NCBI GenBank assembly: GCA_013399115.1 | Contig: VXAA01003306.1 | Span: 417,403 to 481,402 of the forward strand | Direction: 5' to 3' | DNA length: 64,000 nt | Origin: Anseranas semipalmata | Lineage: Eukaryota > Chordata > Aves > Anseriformes > Anseranatidae | Part shown: piece after piece, positions 11,001 through 26,000 of the stretch | Numbering within the stretch: the stretch's first letter is position 1 | Layout of the letters: every line of letters begins with the position of its first letter | Notes under the pieces: model-generated | The model's database searches: none | What the model saw: only the letters and a program-made list of their open reading frames with translations | What the model was told of the DNA's origin: nothing | Made by a program: the position numbers and the translations under genes

Positions 11001-14000
11001 TCCCTTGTCCTCATTATTTGACAGTTCAGTTCCTTAAAAGCATGCAAGTACATTTTTAAAAATAGCAGATTACTTTGCTGTACCTACCTTCTGTCATCTC
11101 TACATCTTGGTTTGCGTTTTTGTCCAAAAGGACATCAGCATTTCTCAACAAAACACTCCTATAAACCTACAGGACAGAGAGGGAAAAACATTACAGAATC
11201 GCAGAACCATTTAGGTTGGAAAAGAGCTCCAAGATCATCTAGTCCAACCTATGACCTAATACTAACAAGTCCTCCACTAAACCATATCACTAAGCTCTAC
11301 ATCTACACGTCTTTTGAAGACCTCCAGGGATGGTGACTCAACCACCTCCCTGGGCAGCCTGTTCCAATGCCTCACAACCCTTTCAGTGAAGAATTTTTTC
11401 CTAATATCTAACCTAAACCTCCCCTGGCGCAACTTTAGCCCATTCCCCCTCGTCCTATCACCGGACACGTGGGAGAAGAGACCAATCCCCACCTCGCTAC
11501 AGCCTCCTTTAAGGTACCTGTAGAGAGCAACAAGGTTGCCCCTGAGCCTCCTCTTCTCCAGGCTAAACAACCCCAGCTCCCTCAGCCGCTCCTCATAAGA
11601 CTTGTTCTCCAGACCCCTCACCAGCTTCNTCAACCAATACTCCCAGGTCCTTCTCTGCCAGGCAGCTTTCCAGCCACTCATCTCCCAGCCTGTAGCGCTG
11701 CTTGGGGTTGTTGTGCCCCAGGTGCAGGACCCGGCACTTGGCCTTGTTGAACTTCATACAGTTGGCCTCAGCCCATCGGTCCAGCCTATCCAGATCTTCC
11801 TGCAGAGCCTTTCTGCCCTCGAGCAGATTAACACGTGCACCCAACTTGGTGTCGTCTGCAAACTTGCTGAGGGTGCACTTGATCCCCTCGTCCAGATCAT
11901 TGATGAAGATATTGAAGAGAACTGGCCCTAATACTGTGCCCTGGGGGACACTACTAGTGACCGGCCTCCAACTGGATTTAACTCCATTCACCACAGCTCT
12001 TTGGGCCCGGCCACCCAGCCAGTTTCTAACCCAACGAAGCGTACGCCAGTCTAAGCCATGAGCAGCCAGTTTCCTTGACATTCTTGTCAAGGAAAACAGT
12101 AAAGTCAGAAGATCAGATGAAATCCATCTGAGTAAGAATGAATGTAACACTGAAGTTGTCTTGACTTTGCCATTACCACCATAAACATTTGAAAGCCACC
12201 TCTTACTAATATTTATACAAAGGAAAGGCCATATCATTTACTCACATGGCTGTTTGCTTGTGGCTGATTTCTGTAACTTTTCATTATGTCCTGAAAAGTT
12301 CTTTCCTCTTTGGTTACCTGGAAAAGAAAAGGCTATTGAAGACCAAGTGCAAGCAGAAAGATCAGGCTGCTCAGGTCCAGTCTACTCAATCAGCTTCCCT
12401 CTATATAGCTTTTTCATGAGCATTAATATGGTAATGGAATGGTTCTGGAGATGGAAATATGAAAAAATATACATTTTTCATGTTTAAGCATTCTTTTTTT
12501 ATTTCAGCTAGTAAAGCCTCTTCTTTGCTTAAGATACTTAGGAGTTATTCCTTTTCCAACTTTTCTTCCAGTTATACTTAAAATTAAAGAAGTGAAGCAT
12601 TATTACACCAAAAGACATTGAAAACTGGACCCCTTAACTTTTCTAAATAGAAAATGAGGAAATCCTGAACAAAACACCACACAGGTATATACACACATAC
12701 AATTTCATCTTTCTTTCATATGTCAAAATTGCTCATTTGTTATATGACTGTTTTTTCAGCCATTCAACTTAAATTTTCAACTGAACTAAAACTCAAATTT
12801 CCTAAACCTACATGTTACCTTTGCCATGATATAAAAGGCACAGAGAAGGAGCTGGTCCAAATGTCTGTCCTTCATTAGATCAGCACAATGAACCAACGTG
12901 AATTCAAAACACGTCCATATCTTCCTGCGCAAGTCATTGGAGACATCCAGTTTTAAGCACAGATCACGCAAGCGCACACTTGCCAGATGATAAACCTGGA
13001 AGAGAAAGACACACAGTAAAGAGTCAAGCCAACTGAGCTTAACCTAGTCTGCAAAAATGAAAGCAGCCCTCAAGAGTACAGCTGTTTTATACTTCAGTAC
13101 TTTGTTTCCACAAAATTTCCCCACTTTGCCCAAGTCAGTGTCTTCAAATACTAAGTTGTCAGCTCTGTTCAAATATTGGATGCTTATAGAAAATCTGATT
13201 ATAAACATTATGACTATTCCTTCTACAATGTATCACTCACTATAATGGAACAGTTTCGACAAGCAAAAACAAGAGACATACTTTAACTATGATAATCTTA
13301 GAAATCTGTCAGCTTGATAATATTTTTCCTTTTTGATTACCAAAAATCTGTTTCAAAATCTGAAATAACCATTAAGTGCAGCATTAACGTTCTTCCATTT
13401 ATTTCAGAAGTCCTCACTTCATTGATAGTAATTAAGCGCATTCTTTATGTTGGAAAGCAGGAAGAGTTCATCTTCATTTCCACTTGCTCTACTGAACAGG
13501 AACAAGAAAGGGAAGTAGGGGAAAACTATTATTTTGGATGTGATGATCACTATAAATGAATAGGTCAAAATTATCCTAAGAGGAATGTTGCCTACCACAT
13601 GGTTTTTCAAATACGTGGCTACAGCTGAAGTATTACCCTGCTGAGATTAAGGCGTCCAAAAAGCAGTCCATAATCATGTCTAGGAGCTAGCTAATCAACT
13701 CTTAAGCAGAAAGAGACACAGACTGTCACTATCAGACTTAAAGAACCAACACTTCAGACACAGGATGTGGCTTACAAGTGCTTCCAGGAGTGAGTTTCTG
13801 TACATACAGATACCATAAAGGAGAAAACCTCTGAAAAGAACTTCTCTAATAAGAAAATAATAGCAAAAAAAAGTTTCTCTAAGCACTCAGTTCTTCACCT
13901 ACCCCTTAAATTCTTCATTGTTTCAAGAATTTCCTTCTTTCTAGAAACTTTTAGATAGCATGTTATTCATCACTGATCCCTGAAGCCCCATGCCAGCAAG

Positions 14001-17000
14001 ACAAACACGACTGGGCAGACCTCAGAAAACTGCAAACAAGAGAATCTTGTACAGGATCCAAAACAATGCAGTTTTGAAGAAGCAAGACACAGGAGGGTAA
14101 TCTCATTTTTGGTATGTCTAACCCTTGCAAATGTGGGAGGCAATAAGAACAGACAAGAGAATTAAAAACTGCCAATATTTCCTAAGTAGTTATAGAAGCT
14201 ACTAAATAAAAAGAAGAAAAAGAAAAAAATGAAACATCTCATGGGTGGGGGGGAGGGCAGGGGACAAAGTGGGGAACTGAATTCTCTTCAACATCTTTTC
14301 TCTTTTCTTCCCAGCTATATGAGAATTGTTCATGCTAAAGGAAAGGTATGTGAAGACTAAAAGGTAATGTAAACCGCTCAGGGATTTTCAGCATGGCCGC
14401 AAACGGAAGTAAAGCACAACTTCTTAACAAAGATGCTTACCTTTCTGTAAAACAGTGCCAAGGATCCTGTTTTCTTTGGTTTGCTTCCTGATGACAGATG
14501 CACTTCTTCTGCTTGATTCACATGAGGGTGGCAGCGAGCCTGAGCCTCCATTTTAGGTGGCTGACCTAAATTCATCGAAATGGGTATCAGTGTGATCCCA
14601 CCCATTTCGTTTGCAATACCTGTAGATGATAGAAAATGATGATGAACCAGAAATAAACTGTTTGCTGCCGCCATGCTGCATAGTTAAATTGCAAATCCTA
14701 AACTCATTTACAAATATTTCATACTGAAGACATTTCATCCTTCTATATTGGATGCTAAAAAGACTATGAGTCTTCAGAAATGATTAAAAAGTACATTTCT
14801 GGTAATGCTTAAAGGAAGAAGATGATTGTGAATGGCCATTTCTAAAACCATGTAAAAGTACAATGTTGACAAGAAATCACCATCTCTGTAGTCAGTGTTC
14901 CATTCTCTTGGGGGAGATGGACATTCCTGTTTTTTTTTTTTTTGCTATTATTTTGCAAATCTGACAGTACATTATATACAGTCCACATTAGTTCGTGTAG
15001 TAGTAGTCAAATTCTCTTGCTGAAAATCTTAAACATGAAAAGCGGTGATTGTTTCAATCCATCTATATATTCAGGAAGGCTACAAAACTCATTTCTCATG
15101 TATCCTCATCAGAAACAGTCAAGCATCATCCAGCTTCAATAAAATTAAAAACAAAACAAACACTATTTTGCTAATGTTTATACATAGCCCTTATCCAGTA
15201 ATTTCAGAGAGTTTTTGTCTATTATAATCTAAAAAGAAAGACAAACAGCAGTGAATCACTATTGGAGTTGACAACCAAAGCCATGTTTCATCTGTGATGA
15301 GGTATAAATGGAAGAAGGAAGAACTCCACAATTTTGTTTGCAAGGTGGAATCCTCAGGACACTTGTCAGATATCAGACCAAAACACAGAATGAATTCATA
15401 CCATGCAGTGGGATAGTAACTTTCTGTCCTGCCTTTCCTGGTACTGTAGCTGTTGTCATGGTCAGTACTGTTTGCCCAGGAGATACTGACACATTTTCAG
15501 CAGCAATGCTTGATGCTGGAGCAATTGTCAACTTAGTTCCCTCAGTTAAAATTTTTTCCATCTGCATTTCTTTGGGGCTGTCATCTCCAAAGAGTCTTCT
15601 CTTCGCACTTCCAGCCGTAGGGGAACTGTAGCGCTCATGAACAGAGATTGGTGACAATGGCTGCATGTCTAGTAGGCAAAGGAGAAAAAAGATCATCTTC
15701 AGTGCAGCAGCTGAATAGGAATACTTCTCCACAGGAGGAGAAAAGGTTACCCTCTCAAACTACAAAATCAGAGTGCAAGAAATTGTTTCTGGTCAAGAAG
15801 TAATCTCACAGTTCACTGTTCCTAGGCAATATGAACAAAGACTATAGTCCTTCAACTGTCTCCTTTTATTCTGTAGTCATCCCAGACAGTTCGGTTTCAT
15901 AATCTGTTATCAACATGAAAGAAAAGATTGACCAAGCTATCAATGCCCCTTGTGGGCATACCATTTCCCACTAAGCAGAAGCCTTCTGGCTAACTGGCAA
16001 GGTGAAACTGATTGGAGAACTTACTTTCACTCTGCCAGGATGGTGGTCTTGGTACCAGGAACAAATAAACGTTTCCAATCCCCACCATTTTCCATCTGAA
16101 GTTAGGAAGACCACTTGGTACCAGGTTCTCATACAAGATAACATCTCACACACTCCTACATATCTATAGGTTATCATCTCCTATGCTTTCCTTTCTATCA
16201 AACAATTCAACATAACATCTACAGCAACTGCTTAAACATCACTTTCCTAATGCACTTGAGTATTAAAAAAAAAAAAGTTTTGTAATGTGATTTGCCAGAC
16301 AAACACAAAAAGAGACAACATCACAGTTCATAGTGCACAAGCAATAACTCATGGACTATTGCCTGGGATACAATGAAAGCAGCAATTCCTAACTAGTGAA
16401 GTGCGAAAACGCAACAGCTGTGCTGCCACTGCCTCTTCACCCTCACCCTTAAGAAACAGTTCTACATGATACCTGGGAATCTGCAAAGAGCAAGGCAGTT
16501 CTTCAGAGGAAAAGAGTATTGCAGACAAATTATCGTCCTCCCCTCCTGCAAAAGAAAGTTCTGTAGGAAGAGGACTAAATGCAGCTCTATCGTTCTGTAA
16601 TGCAGTAACAAAAGGTGACAGTGGCAACCATTGCTGGTCTAGGGGGAAAAAAAGCAGCGACAGGGAGACTGGGATCTGAAGGATCAGAATAATATGAATG
16701 CAACAGTAGTTAGAGCTATCAAAAATGCTGGAAACTGCAAAGAGGAGGTTATACCTTAAAAAGAGTCGCCAAAAATCCAGTCCAATTCACTGAGACAAAA
16801 ACCACCAACAACAAAAAACTCACAACACTGGAAAAATCTGAACAGCAAAGGACAATAAGCTACCAGCCGACAACCCACCCCAAGAGTAAGCTAACTCTTG
16901 CATCAAAACAAAGGCAAGTCCTGCTCCAGTTTAGACATGAAGCATTATTACCAATGACTGCTGCTAGTAAAACACAGCAATGGTTCCATTGCATCTGAGA

Positions 17001-20000
17001 CTGCACAATTCTGAATGCTTAATCCAGATTCAAGACTGCTCTTTGCAATTATGAAGTCTAAAACAAAAAATAAAACAAACAAAAAAGACCACCACCCAAA
17101 AATTCATACATTCAAAATATATCAGAAACCTTGAACATACCCCGTCTTAAACTCCCACCAAGATCTGTCCGAACCTCTTTTACTCGAGGATGAACTATGG
17201 GAGATATTGGCATCATAGGCAAATGCCCAAGCCCACTTCCTCCATTGCTTGCTTCAAAATTACTGGGAAATATTACCTGAGAAATAAGAAATACCAGTGT
17301 AAGGTAACAAATAGCTTTCCCTTCTTTGTGGCAAAGTTTTTTTTTTTTTTTTTTTCCTGCAGAAAATGTCACATTTGAACATTCTGTATAAAATAACAGC
17401 AAGAAAAAGATCATGAATTTTTTAATAAAAGGAAAACCGCTAACATACTTCTTCACAGGTTGGGACCCTGTTTTCTGAAGCCTGGAGAGCATTCCAGAGT
17501 GCTGAGTCCCGAGTCCAGGCTAGACTCTCAAGAATTTGTTCCTCGATGCTGTTAAGGTGCTTCACCATGTCTCTGGAAAGTCCTTCCTCAGACCGAATTA
17601 GTACTTCAATTACCTAATGGTAACAAGACACATGTACAAAAGCAAAGTTGTATCCCTCGTGCTTAACACTATCAAACCATTATTCATTTCAGGATTCTGT
17701 TCAAAACTTCTCTTCAATGCAGAATGCTCCAGCCCGCCCTTCACTTCTGAATCTTCCCAGCCCTTTCTGATTCCCCTACTCAGCCCAGCTCACACTAAGA
17801 CACTGTAAGATTTGTCATCATCTCAACAGAAGGCCTTTGTGTCTCCTTTTCCATTTCTGTATAACTGTGCATGTGTGTTGTGTGTCCATACAAGCACACA
17901 ATTTAAAATATCTAATACAGGATCAATTTACATGAAATAGAAATGCTAAGTCCAAACATATGCCTTTATTTCCTTTTTAAGTACAAATTAATTACATTAT
18001 TTTTACGCCCTTTCCCAAAGGGGAACCAGAAGTTGGGAACAGACAGTAAGTGTCCCATCAGTGCAGAACAACCCCTCCCAGGGTGCTTTCAGGCCGCTCT
18101 CGGCACCACTGAGCATACACGGAATGAATGCACAAAGCACGTGCAGCGCTCTCACCCAGGCAGATATAAACAGGTGAACCTGGTTCAGCTGGGCACGTGA
18201 GAGAACCCCAGCATTTAAGCTTCCCTTCCTTTCAAACAAGCAGCCCATAACGAAAGGGGCCCAAAACCACTGTTTCAAAGTTTAATTTAAGAAAAGGTTG
18301 GAAGCATTAACATGCATATATCAGGGATGACAAGAGTTGAAAGGGCCCTTGGAATACCACAATCCACCCCTATGTGCCACTGCAAGATCCACTTCACCTG
18401 TGCTATCTCTGACAGGTGAAGGTTCAGCCCGTTTCTACAAAGCTCCAAAGATGGAAATGCCATAAATTTCCCTGGGGGACTTACATGTTTACCTATGTTT
18501 AGTAGAGAAAACAAGCATCCAAAGAACAAAACTAAAAGTGGCACAACTGGAATGATAAATATCGTCTCTCTCATGTGAGGTCTTTGTGAAGAAGATGTTT
18601 TGAAGTAAAAAGAGTGCCACAAGAATGTATGCTGAATCAGATGTAAATCTGTTTCACAAAGTCAGAGCAACACTGACAGACTTGTTTTAGGTTCGCTACT
18701 GCTTTACACCTCAGGCTTAAAGGAGGAAGAAGGGAGAACAGAATGTAAAACAGATTTCCCAAAGGGTTGAATATTTTTTGGTTGTTATCCTCTAAACAGA
18801 ACTAATACCAATTTATTCAGTACTAACCACAGTAAGCTGTTAGATATCTCGTAAAACCGGTAAGCATAAGGATAAAAGGATCAAACAAGTTCAAGAATAG
18901 AAATTACATTGGGAGCGAAGGGGAAACGAGGTTAAAAAGAGCAAAAATAACAGAACACTCAGGAAAAGAGATTTTATGCTCTGTTCTATAAAACAAAACA
19001 GAGAGGAAAAGAAATTTTAACTGTACAAGCCTGTGGTAAGTAGTGGTAGTCAAAGACAACAAAGAACATTATTGCTATTTTATCACTAATAAGCAGAACT
19101 AGAACACAACCAGTCCTACAGCTTGCAGTCAATAATTACAAACATTATTAACACATATGCTTGAATGCTTTAGTCTACTAAAAGTTGTGTATACACACAC
19201 AACATATATATATATATAATATCTATAGATAAAAAGAACTAGAAGTTTATCAACAGCGTGTTGCAGTTAAGTACCATTTAGAAAACGGTTTTCTTGCTTT
19301 AAAATTCAGCTTCAACTCAAGCATTACACATTCCAGGTAACATTAAGGACAGCCAGAATTTAGAACAGGCGTGGCACATGTTAACATCTCTCCTTCTTCT
19401 ACATGACTACCTACGAAGGAAGAGCATCATCCCCTGAGACTGTCAATCCAGTAACATGCCATTTTCAACACAGATTTAGACAGTATGTATTTACCTTATA
19501 AAAATAGAATGGCCTGAGGTCAAGTACTTCAATTATCCAGGGAAAGGTACGGGGTGAGCTATATGCAAAAAGCACAATCTCCAAGCAGCATGCCATGAGG
19601 GAGCGGTGAAAGACATCTTGTTCCAAGAGAGCCTGAAAAGATTATAGAAAATATCAATGATCTGAGGTCAGGGAAATGGAGGAACTGTTTTTTTTTCAGT
19701 AAGAAAAAAAGCCTTCTAGGCAGAATTACAGTCATCTCAATATTTCTCTAAGAAACTCCATGAGCATTTTTTTTTTTTTTTTGAAAACACAAGTTCTTAG
19801 GGGAGAATAGGAAAGATGGGCTTCTTAGCAGATCTAGGATTAAAAAAATCTCAAAAGACACTTAAAACTTTGCCACATCTAAGAAAAGTCAGCGAAGAAC
19901 TCTGAAAAACATTTAAAAATGCAAATGGATAATTTAAGTTTCGCTCTTCACAGTCGAACAAGAAAGTGACTACAGGAAAGTAAATCCACAGCAGCACATC

Positions 20001-23000
20001 AAGAGTCCTTAAACTATTTCTGTACTGTGCCATTTGAGGCTGAGTTACTGCTTTCTTCTACCTCCACCATCTCTTTGTACATGGAAGTTTAGACTGGAAG
20101 TAGATTAACAGTGCCAAAACCATCCTTGTTTTCATACTATGGCCAAATGAATTGGCCTTTGTATTGTGAGTCACAAAGCAGAGCAAATGCGTTGCTGTCT
20201 AACATGAAGCATGAATATTGTTAATGGGATAAAGAAGAGAATAAAAATTATCTGCCCTTAAACTAATGATTCTAGAAAGCAACACAGATTAACATAATTA
20301 ATAATGCCAGATTTATACCATTTTCAATAGTAGTAAAAACTACATTTAGGCACCTTCCGTATACTTCTCTTTTATTAAAAATGACAATATATACAGACTG
20401 CTTGTCCGCAGACTGATCTATTCTGGAACTGTCTGAACAAATCCTTACAGAGGGCTTACGAAAAATGGTCTCCTCTTTTGCTAGTTCTTTACTTACAGTC
20501 ATGTCCTTCCCATGTAGTCTTCGTGTTTCTTGTACCATTATAGTCTCCAAGATTTTATAGTACAAGATCTCTGCCAGTTTTAATCTGTTTACAGCAAAAT
20601 CTGAAATTTAAAACCAACACTGATGAAGCCCTGTGCTGTTTCCACAAATGGTCTCAGACTAAATTGACCTGCACTTGGCCTTCTCTAACAAAATAGTGCG
20701 TGTGTGTGTATAGATTTTGCAAATCCAAATAGTATGTTTAGAAATACACTAGTCACAAGAGCAGCACACAAATCTAGAAACATTTTAAAGAACTATGTAT
20801 TTTAATATATCTAGTGAAGTAATTCTGCAAACAGTTGCAATAATAATTTTCCTATTTGTATTCCATTTCCTTTAAATTTTAGATTTAAGAAGAATGCAAG
20901 TTTACAGTTTTTAAGATCTCTATAGTTTCAGTGCTCTCTTGGTTATCCCATTTTGAACTGTAACCTTGTTTTTATTTTGTAATAAAATTTTATTCTTTAT
21001 AGTGTTCTGTTTGACAGCAACAATTTTCTGTTTGGAAGTGTTTGTTAAAAACAGCTCCACTGTATTAAGTACTCATATGATAGCATATGTATCCATTTCA
21101 TTTGCCCCGGTTTAATATTTTGGAACATCCCATGTATTTCACGTTCATACCTATATGGGATCCTGGCTGTTCATCTGTTGACTGAGTGTAGCTGCGACAG
21201 AACGTCTCACCTATTTCTTTCACTCTGTTCACGATGCTTTCCATAGGGCTGCGTGCACAAGATCTGCAGCAGAACACAAAGAGAAAGCCTTGTTTGTATA
21301 AGTAAATATCCTGCTTCTGGGGGCGGGAAGCTAGTTTTATTGAGCTTTCCTTATCAGGCAATAACCTGTATTACCATAAATAATAGAGAAAAACATAAAA
21401 CACAGAAAGATTGCTTCCTGTTTCCTTCCTAACAGATTTAGGAGGCTATGTACATACAAAAGCTCTTGCCAAACACTTCCAGATTTTTCAGCAAACCTGT
21501 ATTTAGAGGACAGAGTCTTGTGACTAGCGTCAAATTAAGACACTGAGTTATGCCGAAAAGATAGCATTGAAATAAATTATGGTTTCATTGAACAAAGCCT
21601 TTTAAATTAATTAGAAGTTACGCATCCAAGGAATTTTTATTTGAAAGAGAAAATATTCAAAAGCATAGACTATTACACATAGTCAAAACCACAGTTCTTT
21701 CCATTTCTCCCAATCAGACAATACATATCCTAGCATTTGCTGAACCCATATCCAAGATAAGCAAAGCATTCAACACATTTCTCATCGGAGGCTTACTCAA
21801 TACTTGTCCAAGTGTTAATATTTAAATCTCTCTTTGACAGACAAGTTATTACTTAAAGGACACATTTTTCATTATAGATTGCAGAATTTTAACATTTTAA
21901 TTGTGTAATGGAAATAATATCAAACAATCTTTAACAACAGAAAAAGAAATGTGCAAAATAGAAACGCATCTGGCTAAGAACATTTGTAATGCAAACTTTT
22001 AAGAACACGTATCAGAAAGACCTTCAAAACATATGTAAGTCCAAAAATGAGAACTAGAAATAGCATTTTCACCTACTTATGAAGGTTGCTATAAAATACT
22101 ACTTTTGCCCGTCAAATATTAAGTGCTAATACTAAATGCTAATTATTACATAAAAAAAAAAATATCTGGAGACCTTACGCTACAATACAGCAAGGCCCTA
22201 CTTTGCATGGAGTTAGACAAATGTCCAACAGCTTTACAATTATTTACTATTAAATTTTTACTTGTTATGAGCTATGAAGCAACACCGATCCACTTTTTAC
22301 TGCTAAATTATTTTCTTTACATTTATCTGCCTACACACCAACATTTTCAAGTGCATTTTGCTACAGCTGGCATGCAGACATGCATCTAGCAGCCAAAAAC
22401 ATAGGCCGATTTACAGACTCTTTCCTAGAAATGGTGATTGGGAAAGCCTGGGGTTGTGTTCAGTAGTTACTTAATATGATTTCCCAGTATCATACAGTGG
22501 CTAAAAGGGATGAATGAGAAGATGTTGGTGCTGACATCTCAGGGGTTGGGGGGTCCAGCTCTCCTTCTCCAGAAAAACAGATCATTAAAAAAAAACAAAT
22601 GGAACGTTTTACTTACGTTAAGACCTGCTAACTGGAAATAATACAGAAACACAAACAAAAATACTCGGCACCAAACAAAAGTCAAATTTGAGCAAGAAAA
22701 CAGTCACAGACATGAGAAGATGAATTTTCACTTGTATGAGAGTAATTGCAGTGGAGGTACTTACTCAAAAATAGTTATAAGTTGTTCACTCGGTGCATTT
22801 TTCAATCCAGCCACAATATTCTGCAACCGGCTTACACTTTGTGTGGCTGAAGCAACAGGAGTGATGACAGCTTCCTTTTCTCGTAGGTATCTTCTTCCAG
22901 TCAGAGGAGTTGAAGGTGCAAATGACCTTTTCTGTAAGATAGAAAAATAAGCAATAAAATCAGTCAATAGAAATGTTTCAAAAACAAGATCTCCTGCAAA

Positions 23001-26000
23001 ATCACTTGAAAGATTAAAATGACACCACTAACATGCTACCTGAAGGCTGCCAAACCTGTGGTCTCGGAACTTGCTAAAAATTAGTAAAAGTATAACAAAT
23101 CTCCAGGTAGATTAAAATAACTTAAAGGTTTTTTTAAATAAAATCTAGAGAAACGAAACTTTAAATCTTAAAGTCTATGAGTACTTCTGCTTACTTAAAT
23201 ACTGAAAAATAGAGAGCAAGAAAGAGGAAGCACATGCTTCCATTCACAATCCTTGACTGTCTTAGCTGGGTGACACAGGGAGTAAATGGTAGAGCTGCAT
23301 GGGAGAGGGTCACAGGAAAATGTTCTTTGGGAAACACTGTCCTGGTGCACCTAGAGCCCCCTGTACTGGAAGTATGATGCAGCACTGAGCAGATGGAGCT
23401 GTCCCAAGTGCACTCATCTATTCAGCTCCTGCTTTCTGGAAGTGATGCAATAAAGTATTTGGTTTTGAATTATCAGATCAGACCACATTTTGAAGATACA
23501 AGGAAAATAATGATGAAAAGTTATGTCTGCAGTCAGCATACACAAATAGCAACGAGGTCATTTTTTATACTACAGAAACTGAAGTTCAAAACTGATGAAC
23601 TCATTCCAAACCACTGTGTTTAGTTTACTTGAATATGAAATACATTTATATTTGGGACAAGAAGTTAAGTTGTATGATTCATTTACACCAACACTAGCAT
23701 CGTGTAAGAAGTAGTAGTATTTTAATCGGTGCGTTACAGTAACTATCAAACGGCATGAGCTCCTTTCACACAGCCAACCCCACTTTTTTCTCCTTATCCA
23801 AGTTTAAAATCAATTGAGTAGTAATCAATTGAGTATTTTCCTATATAGCAACTTCATTAAATACATTTTACATTTTTAAACGTAATGAAACACTAACTCT
23901 GTTTATAGGCTACTTTTTGTAGTGAAATTACAAAGAGTTAGGCTTTGGTGGGTTTTGTGTCTTGAATGTTATGTTTCAAAGAATAGTATACAAGTTGTCT
24001 TTTCCTGTCGCCAAAAGGAAACATCAGGAAAACAACTAAATTAATCCAATGTAAAGGTTTCATGATATTCTTATTGGGTATAAATGAAGTTTGAAATAAT
24101 CATAAGTCTATATATTTAGGCCTTAACTACTTATTGATTTTTCTTGGACAAAAAAAAAAAAAAATACTGACTCACATATGGAAGTGCTCCCATCCTGCTT
24201 AAGTAGTTATTTACTAAATTACATAGGAAAGAAGACGCCACTATTTCTCCTTAGCAAGACTGCCCACTGAAGCCTGCAAATACCATTATCTTTCTTTCCC
24301 TCAGTAAAATGTTCAGCTTTTCAGCTGAAATTCAACTTTTCAAAGTCATCTCAGGGATTCAGATTGCATACAACGATGAAAAAACCTGACAGGAGTACTC
24401 TGAGTGAAAACAGGCTAAATGAACCACCTTTTCAAAATGCTGCTGAAGATGACACTCCACATGAGCTCTTGCTGCTGTTTTCCCTACGGGCATGTCTGCA
24501 GGAAATTTCCGAGGAGTGCCAATTTCTTCTTCAGCATCTGCTCCTAGGAAAATTCTCTCATCAAAGTCACCCACTGTTAGAACATATTCTTCATACTCTT
24601 TATTCAGCGCTTTGCTGGAAGAGAAGCCAAAGTTTTACATCAAAGGTTAAATTGCTGAAGAAACAAAAAAGATGCCAGTGGGGCTAAAATACAAAACTGA
24701 AACCAACACGACTTCAAAGCACTTAACGCTTTCGGTAGCAGTACTACTTGTACGGGAAACTTCACTCCCACAAGCAATCCGCTTGTGGCCATCCTCGCCT
24801 GCCTTTTCACTTCAGGCCCTGCAGTGACCAGGGAGGTTTGCTCTTCTTCCACCGACGCTTGGTTCTCAGTAAATAGAGGAAGAAACAACTTTCCTTCCAT
24901 CCCAGTTGCAAATAAAACAGTTTTGAAGTACTCAGCGGATTAGAAGTTAAACATTTGTATATGCAGAGCACGTTATCAGTGGCTGCATTAAACTGGCTAA
25001 GTTGGAGTTCTGCTTTTGCCAGTTGGTATTCAGTGATTTTCATAATGGCACAGAGGAAGCGAAATTTAAGAGCTGGTCCCCTGGATTCAATTCCTACATT
25101 CACCACCGTCATAAGATACTGAACAAATCCTTTGTTTTCTTTATTCCAGCTAACCCATCTGTAAAACAGGAACATTTAATCTCACAAAGACTGCAAAGCT
25201 TCAAACTTAAACTTGGGAAACAGAATGAAACTGGATGAAAATCAGTAACAGCTAGCATCAATAAATCCTGCCTGCACGTTTACATAATACATGAATACTG
25301 TATGAAATCTCTTTGCCTGCAAAGAGTCCTAGAGAAACAAGCAACTACCTAAACACTCTATTACAGGTTCACCTTCTCAGTCTTTTAGAAAAAGTTTACA
25401 CAAAAAGTTTGGACAAAGAAACAGGCTTCCATGTGTCCTTAGATGTTGTTTACAAAAGAAGGGGGAATATTGTATTATTCTATGTAACAGTAATTATTAA
25501 ATTGATACTATTATTCCTTAAGTAGAAATACCAAGAGCAGTTCACTGCTTCATTTTCACAAAACTGCTTTTTGTTTCTTCAACAACACTGTTTTATACCT
25601 GAATTTGAGGGTGTCATCCACACTGTTAAAACAATTGGGTCATTGCTCATAATGCTCAGAAAGCGAACTGAAGAGTTAGAACCTCACTTTGCAAAAACAA
25701 ATGACTAGGTATTTTTGGAAAAGGCAAAAAACTCTTTACAAGATCCAGAATAAAGCAGCTGCTGTTCATCTTTTTATTTAAATTAGCTTTGAGAAGTGAA
25801 TTTAAGAAGTTTCTGAAACAACTGTGCTTGCCTCCCACAGAAATGCTCTACCCCTTTTTTGTGGTTTTGCAATTGTTGCTCCTTTTCTTTTGAGTTCTTC
25901 TATTGCATTCACAGATTTATACACTCAACTGGAGACTGATAAACAAACTGGAGACTGATAAACAAATCTAAATGCTTCCCTACTCAGGTATAATATTTGA

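Noticed and set aside
18003..18278. 91-codon minus-strand frame in RBL1 intron 12
   Set aside because: Not recognisable, and no acceptor/donor pair compatible with flanking exon phases.
23805..23840. Short direct repeat (atcaattgagta twice)
   Set aside because: A two-copy 15-bp duplication in an intron without further structure. No CRISPR-like array or regular spacing exists anywhere in the window.
24807..25175. 122-codon minus-strand frame in RBL1 intron 7
   Set aside because: No matching splice sites in the RBL1 phase, no family resemblance, low-complexity hydrophobic content. Likely chance.
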